Source: Maricurvus nonylphenolicus
Lineage (GTDB): Bacteria; Pseudomonadota; Gammaproteobacteria; Pseudomonadales; Cellvibrionaceae
Length of the DNA: 64,000 nucleotides
Assembly (NCBI RefSeq): GCF_042854845.1
Contig: NZ_AP031498.1
Coordinates: forward strand, 2,542,001 to 2,606,000
Reading direction: 5' to 3'
The notes under the pieces were generated by a model. It did no database searches. It had not been told where the DNA came from and worked only from the letters and a program-made list of their open reading frames with translations. How positions within the stretch are numbered: the stretch's first letter is position 1; the number at the start of each line of letters is the position of its first letter. Made by a program: the position numbers and the translations under genes. Positions 14,303 to 23,881 of this stretch are shown here, one piece after another.

Positions 14303-14332
14303 ATCGGTCAAATTAATTCAAGGTTGACCGAT
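14303..14332. promoter_or_regulatory. Inverted repeat upstream of smc
   Basis: atcggtcaa (14303-14311) and ttgaccgat (14324-14332) form a perfect 9-bp inverted repeat with a 12-base spacer. It ends 48 bases before the smc start and is overlapped by a second repeat, gaattaat/attaattc. It is a plausible operator or leader hairpin. Confidence 0.5.
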
Positions 14333-14380
14333 AAAAGAATAAGAAAATCAATAGCTTACCGATTTGAGTGACACGTATTT

Positions 14381-17300
14381 ATGCGGCTAAAGTGTATTAA
14401 GCTGGCGGGGTTTAAATCCTTCGTCGATCCGACGACGGTTTCATTTCCAAGTAATCTCTGTGCCATTGTGGGCCCTAATGGCTGTGGCAAGTCCAACACC
14501 ATTGACGCCGTTCGCTGGGTAATGGGTGAATCATCCGCAAAGAACCTGCGTGGTGAGTCCATGACCGACGTTATTTTTAACGGATCTGGTGGCCGTAAAC
14601 CGGTTGGTCAGGCCTCCATTGAGCTGGTTTTCGATAACAGTGATGGCACCTTGGTGGGTGAGTACGCGGGATTCTCCGAGATCTCCATTAAGCGTAAAGT
14701 AACCCGCGACGCCACCAACACCTATTACTTGAACGGCACCAAGTGTCGTCGTCGTGATATTACCGATATCTTCCTGGGCACGGGTTTGGGGCCACGCAGT
14801 TACGCGATTATCGAGCAGGGCATGATCTCCAAGCTGATCGAGGCCAAGCCAGAAGAGCTGCGGGTGTATATCGAAGAAGCGGCCGGTATTTCCAAATACA
14901 AAGAGCGCCGTCGCGATACCGAAAACCGTATGCGTCGTACCCAGGAAAACCTGGAGCGTTTGACGGATATTCGTGAAGAACTGGAGCGCCAGTTGGCGCG
15001 TTTGGAGCGTCAGTCTCAGGCGGCTGAAAAGTACACCACCTTTAAGAAAGAAGAACGTTTACTAAAAGCTCAGCTGCAAGCCTTGCGTTTTAAGAACCTT
15101 GATGATCGCGCCAGCGGCAAGCAAGACGTTATTCGTGAGCTGGAGTTACAGGTTGAGTCCTTCGTGACCGATCAGGTAAATCTCGATACTCAAATTGAAA
15201 AATACCGCACCCAATACACAGAGCTTGGTGACAAGTTTAATGATGTTCAGGGGCGTTTCTATGCTATCGGTGCCGATATTGCCCGTGTCGAGCAAACCAT
15301 TCAGCACTCCCAGGAGCGTGGTCGTCAGCTGCAAACCGATTTGGAGCAAACCGAGCGTGACTGTAAAGAGTCCGAAGCCCACCTGGTAGCCGACAAAGAT
15401 AAAGTCGAAGCTTGGGAAATGGAGCTGATGGAGATCGAGCCAGAGTTGGAAATGCTCAAGGCAACCGAAGATGACTCCGCCGAACTCCTGCAGGAAGCTG
15501 AAGATGCCATGCAAAACTGGCAGCAGGATTGGGATAGCTTTAACCAGACTGCTGCCGAGCCGCGTCAACGCGCTGAAGTACAACAGTCTCGTATTCAGCA
15601 TTTGGAGCAAGCGCAAAGCCGTCTGCTCGACCGCATTAAAAAGCTCAACGAAGAAAAGAACAATCTCAGTGCCGGTTCTGTCGAAGAAGAAATTGGTGAA
15701 CTGACCGAAGAACTGGCTGAGCTAGATCTTTCGGCGGACGAAAAGCGTGATCGCGTTGAGTCGCTGAGTGAGCAAATTGATCAGTTGCGCGAGTCTACCT
15801 CTGAAGATAATAACCAGTTGGATCAGGTGCGCAGTCAACTGCAAACCATGCGTGGTCGTCATGCGTCCCTGGAGGCGTTGCAGCAAGCCGCGCTGGGTGA
15901 AACCAGCGAAGCCGTAACCACCTGGTTGGAAGAAAATCAGTTACAAAGCAGTCCGCGTTTATCTGAATCCCTGGAAGTGCAGGATGGTTGGGATAAAGCC
16001 GTAGAAACTGTGTTGGGTAATGCGCTACAGGCTGTTTGCATCGATGGTATGGATGCGGTTGCCGATGTGATTGGTGGTTTAACGCAGGGTAGTCTGGTGC
16101 TGCTGGATAAAACCCATACGCCAAGCGCGGAAGGCGCTGTAGCCAGCTTGCTGTCTGACAAGGTGTCTGCCCTCTGGAATGTTGCCAGTGTGTTGGGCGG
16201 TGTTTATGTGGCTGATGATTTGGCAGCAGCGTTGGCGTTGCGCGATAAATTAAAGGCCAATGAGTCTGTAGTGACCAAAGATGGCCTGTGGTTGGGCGCA
16301 AACTGGTTGCGTGTTGCGCGTGATACCGATGCTTCCAGCGGTATGTTGGCTCGTAAGCAAGAGCTTGAAGAGTTGACTGCACAGATCGAAGAGGCTGAAG
16401 AGCGTGTTGAGAGTCTGAACGCCAAGCTTGACGAAAGTCGTGAGAAAGTAAAAGCCCTTGAGCAAGATCGTGAAAACCAGCGTCGCGAAGCGGAAGCCTT
16501 AAACCGTCGCTACGGCGAATTGCGCTCTCAAGTAAGTGCCAAGCAAGTTCGTATTGAGCAAATCGCCATGCGCCGCGAGCGTGCGGAAAACGAAATCAAA
16601 GATGCGCGTGAGCAAATGGATCAAGAGGGCGAAAGCCTGTCCGAAGCGCGTATGATCCTGCAGGAAGCCATCGATGCGATGGAGCAGGATACTGATCGAC
16701 GTGAAGAATTGTTGACGACCCGCGATAGCATTCGTGAAAAGCTTGATCAGGCACGTCAGCGTGCTCGTCACGATAAGGATAAAGGCCACGAGCTGGCCAT
16801 GCGTTATCAATCGGTTAAAACCCAATTGGATGCAGTACGCTCTGGTATTGAGCGTTTGCGTGAGCAAACCCAGCGTTTGCAAGAGCGTCGCGATCAATTG
16901 CGCGATAGCTTAAGTGACAACCGTGATCCTATCGAAGAAAGCAAGATGGAGCTTGAAGGCTTGCTGGCCAAGCGTATCGATGTGGAGACCGAATTGGGTG
17001 AAGCCCGTAAAGCGGTGGAAACCGTTGAGCAGGATTTGCGCAAGGCGGAACAGGATCGCAACCGTTACGAGCAGGATGTGCAGTCGGTGCGTACCCGTCT
17101 TGAGCAGGAGCGTTTGTTTGCCCGTGAAGTCGAAGTACAGCGCTCCACGCTGGAAGAGCAGCTGAAAGAAGAAAACTTCCATCTGCCAACCCTGTTGGAA
17201 CAATTGCCAGAGGATGCTGAAGAGCAGCCGATGGAAGAAGAGCTGGAAAGGATTGGTAATCGCATCAGCCGTTTAGGCCCTATTAACCTGGCGGCGATTG

Positions 17301-17887
17301 ATGAATACAAGACTGAGTCTGAGCGTAAGAATTACCTGGATGCGCAAAACGATGACCTGATTGAAGCGCTGGATACGCTGGAAAACGCGATTAAGAAAAT
17401 TGACCGCGAAACCCGTACCCGCTTTAAGGAAACCTTTGATCAGGTAAACAGTGGTTTGCAGGAGTTGTTCCCGAAAGTCTTCGGTGGTGGTCATGCCTAC
17501 CTGGAACTGACTGGAGAGGACTTGCTGGATACCGGTATCGCCATTATGGCGCGACCACCAGGCAAGCGTAACAGTACCATTCACTTGCTGTCCGGTGGTG
17601 AAAAAGCCCTGACAGCGATTGCACTGGTATTCTCTATCTTCCGTCTGAATCCAGCACCTTTCTGTATGTTGGATGAGGTAGATGCACCATTGGATGATGC
17701 CAACGTGGGTCGTTATGCGCGCATGGTTGAGGAAATGTCCAAGCACGTACAGTTTATTTATATTACCCACAACAAGATTGCCATGGAGATGGCGCACCAG
17801 TTGATGGGGGTTACCATGCACGAGCCGGGTGTATCTCGTCTGGTAACCGTGGATGTAGAAGAGGCAGCTGAACTGGCCGCGCTCTAA
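14381..17887 (+). CDS. smc: Chromosome segregation protein SMC
   Basis: A 1168-residue condensin ATPase that loads on the chromosome with ScpAB and organises it during replication. Walker A GPNGCGKSN is at about residues 32-40; long coiled coils flank a hinge at about 515-665; the signature LLSGGEKALTAIA (about 1067) and Walker B FCMLDEVDAPLDD (about 1093) close the head. Full family length. It heads the smc-zipA-ligA order also seen in Pseudomonas. scpA and scpB are not in this window. A perfect 8-bp inverted repeat (17915-17922 with 17930-17937) follows the stop. Confidence 0.97.
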   Translation: MRLKCIKLAGFKSFVDPTTVSFPSNLCAIVGPNGCGKSNTIDAVRWVMGESSAKNLRGESMTDVIFNGSGGRKPVGQASIELVFDNSDGTLVGEYAGFSEISIKRKVTRDATNTYYLNGTKCRRRDITDIFLGTGLGPRSYAIIEQGMISKLIEAKPEELRVYIEEAAGISKYKERRRDTENRMRRTQENLERLTDIREELERQLARLERQSQAAEKYTTFKKEERLLKAQLQALRFKNLDDRASGKQDVIRELELQVESFVTDQVNLDTQIEKYRTQYTELGDKFNDVQGRFYAIGADIARVEQTIQHSQERGRQLQTDLEQTERDCKESEAHLVADKDKVEAWEMELMEIEPELEMLKATEDDSAELLQEAEDAMQNWQQDWDSFNQTAAEPRQRAEVQQSRIQHLEQAQSRLLDRIKKLNEEKNNLSAGSVEEEIGELTEELAELDLSADEKRDRVESLSEQIDQLRESTSEDNNQLDQVRSQLQTMRGRHASLEALQQAALGETSEAVTTWLEENQLQSSPRLSESLEVQDGWDKAVETVLGNALQAVCIDGMDAVADVIGGLTQGSLVLLDKTHTPSAEGAVASLLSDKVSALWNVASVLGGVYVADDLAAALALRDKLKANESVVTKDGLWLGANWLRVARDTDASSGMLARKQELEELTAQIEEAEERVESLNAKLDESREKVKALEQDRENQRREAEALNRRYGELRSQVSAKQVRIEQIAMRRERAENEIKDAREQMDQEGESLSEARMILQEAIDAMEQDTDRREELLTTRDSIREKLDQARQRARHDKDKGHELAMRYQSVKTQLDAVRSGIERLREQTQRLQERRDQLRDSLSDNRDPIEESKMELEGLLAKRIDVETELGEARKAVETVEQDLRKAEQDRNRYEQDVQSVRTRLEQERLFAREVEVQRSTLEEQLKEENFHLPTLLEQLPEDAEEQPMEEELERIGNRISRLGPINLAAIDEYKTESERKNYLDAQNDDLIEALDTLENAIKKIDRETRTRFKETFDQVNSGLQELFPKVFGGGHAYLELTGEDLLDTGIAIMARPPGKRNSTIHLLSGGEKALTAIALVFSIFRLNPAPFCMLDEVDAPLDDANVGRYARMVEEMSKHVQFIYITHNKIAMEMAHQLMGVTMHEPGVSRLVTVDVEEAAELAAL

Positions 17888-17994
17888 TATGAATCGTAGC
17901 GTTAATGTTGATTGTTTAAACGGTAGTAACGTTTAAAAGGGTTGTGATAGCTATGAATAGCAAACAATCAGAGACTAAGGGAGCACGATAACGA

Positions 17995-18993
17995 ATGGAT
18001 TTCGCAATGCGTGAATGGCTAACGGTCATTATTGTTTTATTGATTGTCGGTGTTTTGCTAGACGGCTGGCGACGTATGCGCCAGTCGCGCCGTGACTCGA
18101 TAAAAATGTCTCTAAGTATGCACAAAGGCATTGATAAAGCCGACTTGGAAAATTACGGCAGTGAGTTGCCTAATGGTGGCGCTCGCGTCGTAGCTTCTCG
18201 CGATGAAGACGAAGCTCGTGAGCTGACCAAAAGCTTACAGGAAAACTTTGAAGAAACTCAGGGGTTAAAACCTGCCAAGCCACGCATTCCTGAACAGGTT
18301 GCACTTAACCTTGAAGATCTGGGTCTTGAGGAAGAGGTGCCCATGCTGATGGAATCTGTGGTTCAGGATACTTCAGACGCTGAGGAGCCTATCCAGGAAG
18401 ATACTGCCGAGCGTGATCTTATTGCAGAGGGTATTGCTGACCCAATTGCTGAAGATCCGTTGATGGAAGGGGTTGAAGAAGACCGAGTTGAGCCTGTGAT
18501 CACTGCTGAGCCAGTGGCAGAGTCAACAGCGCCTCGTGAGGTTGATTCGGCCTCTGAGGCAGAAGAGGTCATTATTCTCAACGTTATGGCCCGAGAAGGC
18601 CAGCGTATGGCCGGTAATGCGCTGCTGGAAGTATTACTGGAGTGCGGCATGCGCTACGGTGATATGCAGATCTTCCATTTCCACCAGCAGGAAAATGGCG
18701 AAGGGCCGATTCTGTTCAGTCTGGCCAATATGGTTGTACCGGGCACATTTGATTTGTCAGCCATGGATAACTTTGCCACCCCGGGTGTGAGTTTATTCTT
18801 AACCTTGCCGGTTGCGGGTAGCTCCATGCAGGCCTTTGATGCCATGCTGCATACTGCGCAAAGCTTGTGTGACAACCTGGGTGCTGAACTCAAAGATGAA
18901 AACCGCAGCGTGATGACAGGGCAAACCATAGAGCACTGTCGTCAGCGGATTAGCGAGTTTGAGCGTAAGCAATTGTCACGAGCGCCAGCCTAA
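17995..18993 (+). CDS. zipA: Cell division protein ZipA
   Basis: A 332-residue inner-membrane protein that tethers FtsZ at the division site. Residues 7-25 (REWLTVIIVLLIVGVLLDGW) form the N-terminal membrane anchor; an acidic, proline-poor linker rich in E, D and A runs to about 190; the C-terminal ZipA domain, which binds the FtsZ tail, covers about 195-332. The ATG at 17995 gives the MDFAMREWL start that resembles Pseudomonas ZipA. A stable GC-rich hairpin separates it from ligA, which probably has its own promoter. Confidence 0.93.
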   Translation: MDFAMREWLTVIIVLLIVGVLLDGWRRMRQSRRDSIKMSLSMHKGIDKADLENYGSELPNGGARVVASRDEDEARELTKSLQENFEETQGLKPAKPRIPEQVALNLEDLGLEEEVPMLMESVVQDTSDAEEPIQEDTAERDLIAEGIADPIAEDPLMEGVEEDRVEPVITAEPVAESTAPREVDSASEAEEVIILNVMAREGQRMAGNALLEVLLECGMRYGDMQIFHFHQQENGEGPILFSLANMVVPGTFDLSAMDNFATPGVSLFLTLPVAGSSMQAFDAMLHTAQSLCDNLGAELKDENRSVMTGQTIEHCRQRISEFERKQLSRAPA

Positions 18994-19002
18994 ACTCTGA
19001 TT

Positions 19003-19033
19003 GTCGCCGCGTTATCGCGGCGACCTTGTTTTT
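19003..19033 (+). terminator. Terminator after zipA
   Basis: A perfect 9-bp GC-rich stem (gtcgccgcg/cgcggcgac, 19003-19024) with a TTAT loop, followed by CTTGTTTTT. Confidence 0.75.
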
Positions 19034-19100
19034 ACGTGCTAGTTTTTGCTTTTTGTAAGCAATACTTAATACTAACAATATAGAAATATTTCACGGTTCT

Positions 19101-21152
19101 ATGTCATCCAGCCAAACTGTCTCTCCAGAAATACTTGCAGAAATCGATACGCTGAAAAGTCAGCTGAATTACCATAACTATCGCTATTACGTTTTAGACG
19201 ATCCGCAAATTCCTGATGCGGAATATGATCGCCAGTTGCAGCGTTTAAAGACGCTTGAAAACGAAAATCCTGAATTAATTACTGAAGATTCACCCACACA
19301 GCGGGTGGGGGCTGAGCCTTTGTCGGCGTTTACGCAGGTGACCCATGAAGTGGCCATGCTGTCATTGGATAATGCCTTTGATGATGACGATATGCTCGAC
19401 TTCAATCGTCGCGCCAAGGATCGTTTAAAGCAGGATGAAGATATTGAATTTGCCTGCGAGCCTAAACTCGACGGTATTGCGGTAAGCCTGTTATACGAAA
19501 AAGGCTTGTTGGTGCGCGGAGCTACCCGCGGTGATGGTACCACCGGTGAAAATATTACCCTTAATGTTCGCACCATTCCTTCGATTCCGCTGACGCTGAT
19601 CGGTGAAGGGTTTCCCGAAATCCTTGAAGTGCGTGGCGAGATTTACATGCCCAAGGCCGGCTTTGAGGCCTTAAATGAGCGGGCGCGCGAACAGGGGGAA
19701 AAGCTGTTTGTTAATCCTCGTAATGCGGCTGCCGGTAGCTTGCGCCAATTAGATCCTAAAATCACTGCTTCACGTCCGCTGGAGATGTGCGCTTACAGTG
19801 TCGGCCGGGTCGATGGTGGTGAAATGCCTGATCGTCATACAGATGCGCTCGAACAGTTACACCAATGGGGATTCCTGATTAACCCGGAAATGGCCGCTGT
19901 TGAAAATATTCAGGGGTGTATTGAATATTACCGCAAGCTGTCAGAAAAACGTGACCAACTTGATTACGATATCGATGGTATCGTTTTTAAAGTTAACAGT
20001 CGTGCCGTGCAGGATAGGCTGGGTTTTGTGTCCCGGGCACCTCGCTGGGCCATTGCTTATAAATTTCCTGCGCAGGAAGAAATGACGCTACTTCAAGATG
20101 TGGAGTTTCAGGTAGGGCGTACTGGGGCTATTACACCGGTAGCGCGTTTAGAGCCAGTATTTGTTGGCGGTGTAACAGTCTCCAATGCAACGCTGCACAA
20201 CCGCGATGAGATTGAGCGTTTGGGCGTTAAGGTGGGCGACACGGTCATTGTACGTCGTGCCGGCGATGTGATTCCGCAAATTGTTTCCATCGTTAAAGAT
20301 AAACGTCCTGGTGATGCCGCTGATATTGTTTTTCCTGAGCAGTGTCCCGTCTGCGAATCACCCGTTGAAACCATGCCCGGCGAGGCTGTTGCTCGCTGTA
20401 CCGGTGGCTTAATTTGTGAGGCCCAGCGTAAAGAGGCGATCAAACATTTTGCATCTCGCAAGGCGATGGATGTTGATGGTCTTGGCGATAAACTGGTGGA
20501 ACAACTTGTCGATGAAAACCGCATTCAATCTGTAGCAGATCTCTACACCCTGGATTGGCAGTCGATTGCGACGCTGGAGCGTATGGGCGAAAAGTCGGCG
20601 CGTAATCTGGTAGCCGCTCTGGAAACCAGCAAGCAAACAACGCTTGAGCGTTTTCTGTTTGCGCTGGGTATTCGAGAAGTGGGGGAGGCCACGGCGCGTA
20701 GCTTGACCCGCCATTTTGGTAATCTCCCTGCGGTTATAGCTGCCAGTGAAGACCAATTACAGCAGGTTGATGATGTAGGTCCTGTGGTTGCACACTTTAT
20801 CGCTGAATTTTTTGATCAACCCCACAACTGTGAAGCTGTGGAGGCTTTACAGGCCGCTGGTGTTCAGTGGGATGATGTCAGCGTTGAAGAGCGTCATGAG
20901 CCACTGGCAGATAAAACCTATGTGGTTACCGGCTCTTTCTCTATTGTTAAGCGCAATGATGCCAAGAAAATGTTGCAGGATTTGGGGGCTAAAGTTGCAG
21001 GTTCTGTTTCCGCCAAAACCCATTGTGTAGTTGTCGGTGGCGGAGCTACTAATAACTCCAAATTCGTCAAAGCCCAAGAGTTGGGCATCGACACCATGAC
21101 TGAAGAAGAATTGGTTGCGCTACTTCAAGAACACGGTGTCTACGAGGCATAA
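19101..21152 (+). CDS. ligA: NAD+-dependent DNA ligase
   Basis: A 683-residue ligase that seals nicks in replication and repair using NAD+. The adenylation motif CEPKLDGIAVS holds the nucleophilic lysine (about residue 118). The OB fold (VEFQVGRTGAITPVA, about 336), the zinc-finger cysteines (CPVC, with further cysteines to about 440), the helix-hairpin-helix region (GEKSARNLVAAL) and a C-terminal BRCT domain (about 600-683, LADKTYVVTGSF) are all present. Full length. The downstream lipoprotein starts four bases after the stop, so the two are probably cotranscribed. Confidence 0.97.
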   Translation: MSSSQTVSPEILAEIDTLKSQLNYHNYRYYVLDDPQIPDAEYDRQLQRLKTLENENPELITEDSPTQRVGAEPLSAFTQVTHEVAMLSLDNAFDDDDMLDFNRRAKDRLKQDEDIEFACEPKLDGIAVSLLYEKGLLVRGATRGDGTTGENITLNVRTIPSIPLTLIGEGFPEILEVRGEIYMPKAGFEALNERAREQGEKLFVNPRNAAAGSLRQLDPKITASRPLEMCAYSVGRVDGGEMPDRHTDALEQLHQWGFLINPEMAAVENIQGCIEYYRKLSEKRDQLDYDIDGIVFKVNSRAVQDRLGFVSRAPRWAIAYKFPAQEEMTLLQDVEFQVGRTGAITPVARLEPVFVGGVTVSNATLHNRDEIERLGVKVGDTVIVRRAGDVIPQIVSIVKDKRPGDAADIVFPEQCPVCESPVETMPGEAVARCTGGLICEAQRKEAIKHFASRKAMDVDGLGDKLVEQLVDENRIQSVADLYTLDWQSIATLERMGEKSARNLVAALETSKQTTLERFLFALGIREVGEATARSLTRHFGNLPAVIAASEDQLQQVDDVGPVVAHFIAEFFDQPHNCEAVEALQAAGVQWDDVSVEERHEPLADKTYVVTGSFSIVKRNDAKKMLQDLGAKVAGSVSAKTHCVVVGGGATNNSKFVKAQELGIDTMTEEELVALLQEHGVYEA

Positions 21153-21156
21153 ACAC

Positions 21157-21756
21157 ATGAAAAAAGGCATTGTTATTCTGTTTGTGTTGCTGCTTGCCGG
21201 GTGTGTAACCTCACCACCCAAGCATCAGGACAATATCTGTCATATTTTTGATGAGAAAGATGACTGGTATGACGATGCCAAAGACGCTCAGAAGCGCTGG
21301 GGTTCGCCAATTTACATCACCATGGCGATTATGCATCAGGAATCGCGCTTCCAGGCTAAAGCTAAACCCCCAAGAACCCGTTTCTTATGGATTTTTCCCG
21401 GTCCACGCCCAAGTAGTTCCTATGGCTATTCTCAAGCTAAGGATGAAACCTGGGACTGGTATAAGCGCAGTGGTGGCAAATGGGGTGCTGATCGCGATGA
21501 ATTTGGTGATGCCATCGACTTTATTGCCTGGTACAACCATACCAGTCATAAGCGTAACGGCATAAAACCAACGGATGCCTATCACTTGTATCTGGCTTAC
21601 CATGAAGGCCATGGCGGCTTTAAACGCAGGACTTTTAACAAAAAAGGCTGGTTAAAAGGCGTGGCAAAAAAAGTTTCTGCGCGTTCTGCCAGGTATAAGA
21701 AGCAATTGGCTGGCTGTCAGGAACGGCTGGAAAGTGGCGGTTGGTGGTTTTTTTAA
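21157..21756 (+). CDS. Transglycosylase SLT-domain lipoprotein
   Basis: A 199-residue protein with a lipoprotein signal peptide ending in the lipobox LLAGC, so membrane-anchored. The body has the lysozyme-like SLT fold signature: AIMHQESRF, with the putative catalytic glutamate, followed by SSYGYSQAKDETWDWY. Such enzymes cleave peptidoglycan glycan strands. The ATG at 21157 was chosen because the signal peptide starts exactly there; the frame is open upstream into ligA. It could act in cell-wall remodelling at division, given the zipA/ligA context, but that is inference. Confidence 0.85.
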   Translation: MKKGIVILFVLLLAGCVTSPPKHQDNICHIFDEKDDWYDDAKDAQKRWGSPIYITMAIMHQESRFQAKAKPPRTRFLWIFPGPRPSSSYGYSQAKDETWDWYKRSGGKWGADRDEFGDAIDFIAWYNHTSHKRNGIKPTDAYHLYLAYHEGHGGFKRRTFNKKGWLKGVAKKVSARSARYKKQLAGCQERLESGGWWFF

Positions 21757-21851
21757 GGCGTGAACCAGATACTTGTATTTACCGCTAAATCATTTTAAAA
21801 AGAGCGTCATAAACGCCATTAGGATTGAAGGCATAACACAGGTTAATTTAT

Positions 21852-22277
21852 ATGGATCAGGAATCAATTGTTTACGGCTGCATCAAAGATGCTGCCTATG
21901 ATCTTGGGGAAACTGACCGTCGTCGCAGTAACCGTCAAGCCATGCTGTCGCTACCTAAAGCCGATGACTGGCCATTCCTGTGCCAGGAAATGTTTGCCAT
22001 CCCGCAAACCGAAGTAGGGCAGGGTAACTACCAGACCGAGGTGATGCATTTTGGGGCTTCCTACAAAGCTGTTGAGTACGAGTGGGATCAGTGGATCAAC
22101 AAGTTTGAAGAGCTGCTGAGTGGTATGTACTGGGTTTCTGCTACCGTTCACCTGGAAACTGAGCTATCTGGCACCCATACTTTTACTTGGGAATCCAATG
22201 GAGCCGGTCACGAGCCAGGTTCGGGTGATATGCAAGTACGCTGTGAGTGGAGTCACGAAGGCAGTCTGGCCCTCTAA
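21852..22277 (+). CDS. Hypothetical protein, soluble
   Basis: A 141-residue protein that I do not recognise. It has no signal peptide or membrane span and contains three cysteines and many W and E residues. The N-terminal half looks helical (DQESIVYGCIKDAAYDLGE) and the C-terminal half looks beta-rich (YWVSATVHLETELSGTHTFTW). Initiation is at the ATG at 21852, 95 bases after the transglycosylase gene. The following membrane-anchored gene lies 41 bases downstream and may be in the same transcript. Codon use resembles the neighbours. Confidence 0.65.
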   Translation: MDQESIVYGCIKDAAYDLGETDRRRSNRQAMLSLPKADDWPFLCQEMFAIPQTEVGQGNYQTEVMHFGASYKAVEYEWDQWINKFEELLSGMYWVSATVHLETELSGTHTFTWESNGAGHEPGSGDMQVRCEWSHEGSLAL

Positions 22278-22318
22278 GTGGTTAGCTCCATAGGCAGCTA
22301 GATGTTTATGGAGTGTTT

Positions 22319-22777
22319 ATGAATAAATTCTGGCCCTCTGTTCTCGAGGGCTTTGCCCGCAACCTTGTGGCTATAATCAGCCTTTGTGTCGCTATCTCTG
22401 CAGTGGTGCTCAGTGTTGAGCGCTCCAATCGATCTGAATACCAACACAATATCCGTGATGCCAGCTTTCGTGTTCTGGCAGAATTAAGTCAGCTGCAATT
22501 ACTGGTCGATAATGCCCACTATGGACGTGTGGAAGTAAACCCTATCGCAGGGTGGGCGAGGGTTAATTATATGCGCGACCTGGCTTCGGTTATTCCCGAG
22601 CCGGTACCTTCCTCGTTAGAACAGCTTTTTGAAAGTTGGCAGGTTCAAGTTGAATATCTGGGGATACGGCAGTCAGAAGAAGAGCGAAGTTCAAGCCTAA
22701 AAGCCAACGAAAAAATCAGTTCGAGTATCGCAGAAGCCCGCAATGCGATACGTGAAGTGCTTTTGTCCTTGGAATAA
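22319..22777 (+). CDS. Hypothetical membrane-anchored protein
   Basis: A 152-residue protein with one N-terminal membrane span (about residues 13-33, FARNLVAIISLCVAISAVVLSV) and a helical, probably periplasmic remainder rich in S, E and R (SQLQLLVDNAH, then a C-terminal ALIREV-type helix). I do not recognise the family. The ATG at 22319 is preceded by GGAG at 22310-22313; a GTG six bases earlier is in frame. The layout resembles small membrane anchors with coiled-coil tails. Downstream is a 220-base gap that carries a repeat fragment. Confidence 0.65.
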   Translation: MNKFWPSVLEGFARNLVAIISLCVAISAVVLSVERSNRSEYQHNIRDASFRVLAELSQLQLLVDNAHYGRVEVNPIAGWARVNYMRDLASVIPEPVPSSLEQLFESWQVQVEYLGIRQSEEERSSSLKANEKISSSIAEARNAIREVLLSLE

Positions 22778-22830
22778 AAAAGCTAGAAAAGAACACTGAA
22801 GTTAAGTTTTAAGCTTGTGATGGGGCATAA

Positions 22831-22868
22831 CCTCCGAAGGTTTCTAAAGGGACAACGGAACTCTGACC
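22831..22868. repeat. Half-copy of the 52.3-kb hairpin element
   Basis: The reverse complement of this 38-base segment matches 52354-52391 at 32 of 38 positions, including an uninterrupted 21-base identity. It covers one stem arm and the first bases of the conserved loop. No matching second arm is evident nearby, so it looks like a decayed or half element. Nothing else is recognisable in 22778-22997. Confidence 0.75.
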
Positions 22869-22997
22869 TTCATGCAAACTGAGGTTTACTAAATCAGAGA
22901 CTTTAGGCCGATATTGGGTTCTTTTCAGCCGTTTTAGACATGCCGCTTTCATTAATAAAAAGGTAAACTATGGCGGTTTCTTCAATTTAGTAGTTGT

Positions 22998-23864
22998 ATG
23001 AGCTCTTCTTGTATTGATTCCTCTGAGTGGTCACAACATCTTGCTGGCAGAGATATCCGCCTAGCTTTCTTTGATGTTGATGGTACCTTGCTTGGTCTGG
23101 ATGGCGGATATAGCCAGCGTTTAAAGCGTGCTTTAAGTGCTGTTAAGTCGTTAGGTATTAAAACCGCTATTGCTTCCGGCCGGCCTAAATTTGCTGTCGA
23201 TTTTTTGATCGATGAGCTTGGCCTTAATGCTGCTGGTTTGTATTACACCGGTGCATTGGTATTTGATCCGCAAACCGGTGAATCCCTTATCCAGCAGCCA
23301 TTGGCAACTGATCGGGTTCAGTTGTTGATTGAGCGAGCTCGACAATTACAGGTGTACACTGAAGTGTGTACGCGGGATGACTTTTATATTGAGACCAACA
23401 ATCCTATTGGTGATGTACACAGTCAGCATTTGCGTGTGACACCCAAGCTTGAAGGTTTCGATAGTTTGGTGACGGCGGAACCTGTCTTTAAATTGTTAAT
23501 GGCAGTTGATGAAGATCACCAGCCAGGTGTGCTGCGGCTGTTGGAGCAGGAGTTTTCCGATTTGGTATTTGCTTACGCCTGTTTGCCTACATACCCAAGT
23601 TGGTCATTTGTTAGTATTATTGACCCCAAGGCCTGTAAGCATACGGCGTTTGATTGCCTGCTTGAGTATCACCAGGTTAAACCGGATCAGGTGATTGCCT
23701 TTGGTGATGCTGATTCTGACAAGGTGTTTTTGTCTCGAGCGGGGCTCGGGATTGCTATGGGGAATGCCAAACCTGAGATCAAAGCGGTGGCTGATGCAGT
23801 AACTGCAGCGGCTGCCGATGATGGTGTCGCCCAGGTGTTGGAAATTCTTGCCGATGTATCTTAA
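22998..23864 (+). CDS. HAD-superfamily hydrolase, Cof-type
   Basis: A 288-residue phosphatase. HAD motif I DVDGTL (about residues 26-31), motif II in TAIASGRP, and motif IV GDADSDKVFLSRAGLGIAMGNA near residue 237 are all present, with a type IIB cap between them as in Cof/YbhA-like sugar-phosphate or cofactor phosphatases. No signal peptide, so cytoplasmic. The ATG at 22998 starts MSSSCIDSS. The substrate cannot be assigned. A small membrane protein gene follows 17 bases after the stop and is likely cotranscribed. Confidence 0.88.
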   Translation: MSSSCIDSSEWSQHLAGRDIRLAFFDVDGTLLGLDGGYSQRLKRALSAVKSLGIKTAIASGRPKFAVDFLIDELGLNAAGLYYTGALVFDPQTGESLIQQPLATDRVQLLIERARQLQVYTEVCTRDDFYIETNNPIGDVHSQHLRVTPKLEGFDSLVTAEPVFKLLMAVDEDHQPGVLRLLEQEFSDLVFAYACLPTYPSWSFVSIIDPKACKHTAFDCLLEYHQVKPDQVIAFGDADSDKVFLSRAGLGIAMGNAKPEIKAVADAVTAAAADDGVAQVLEILADVS

Positions 23865-23881
23865 TTCCAGAAGTCGTATAG

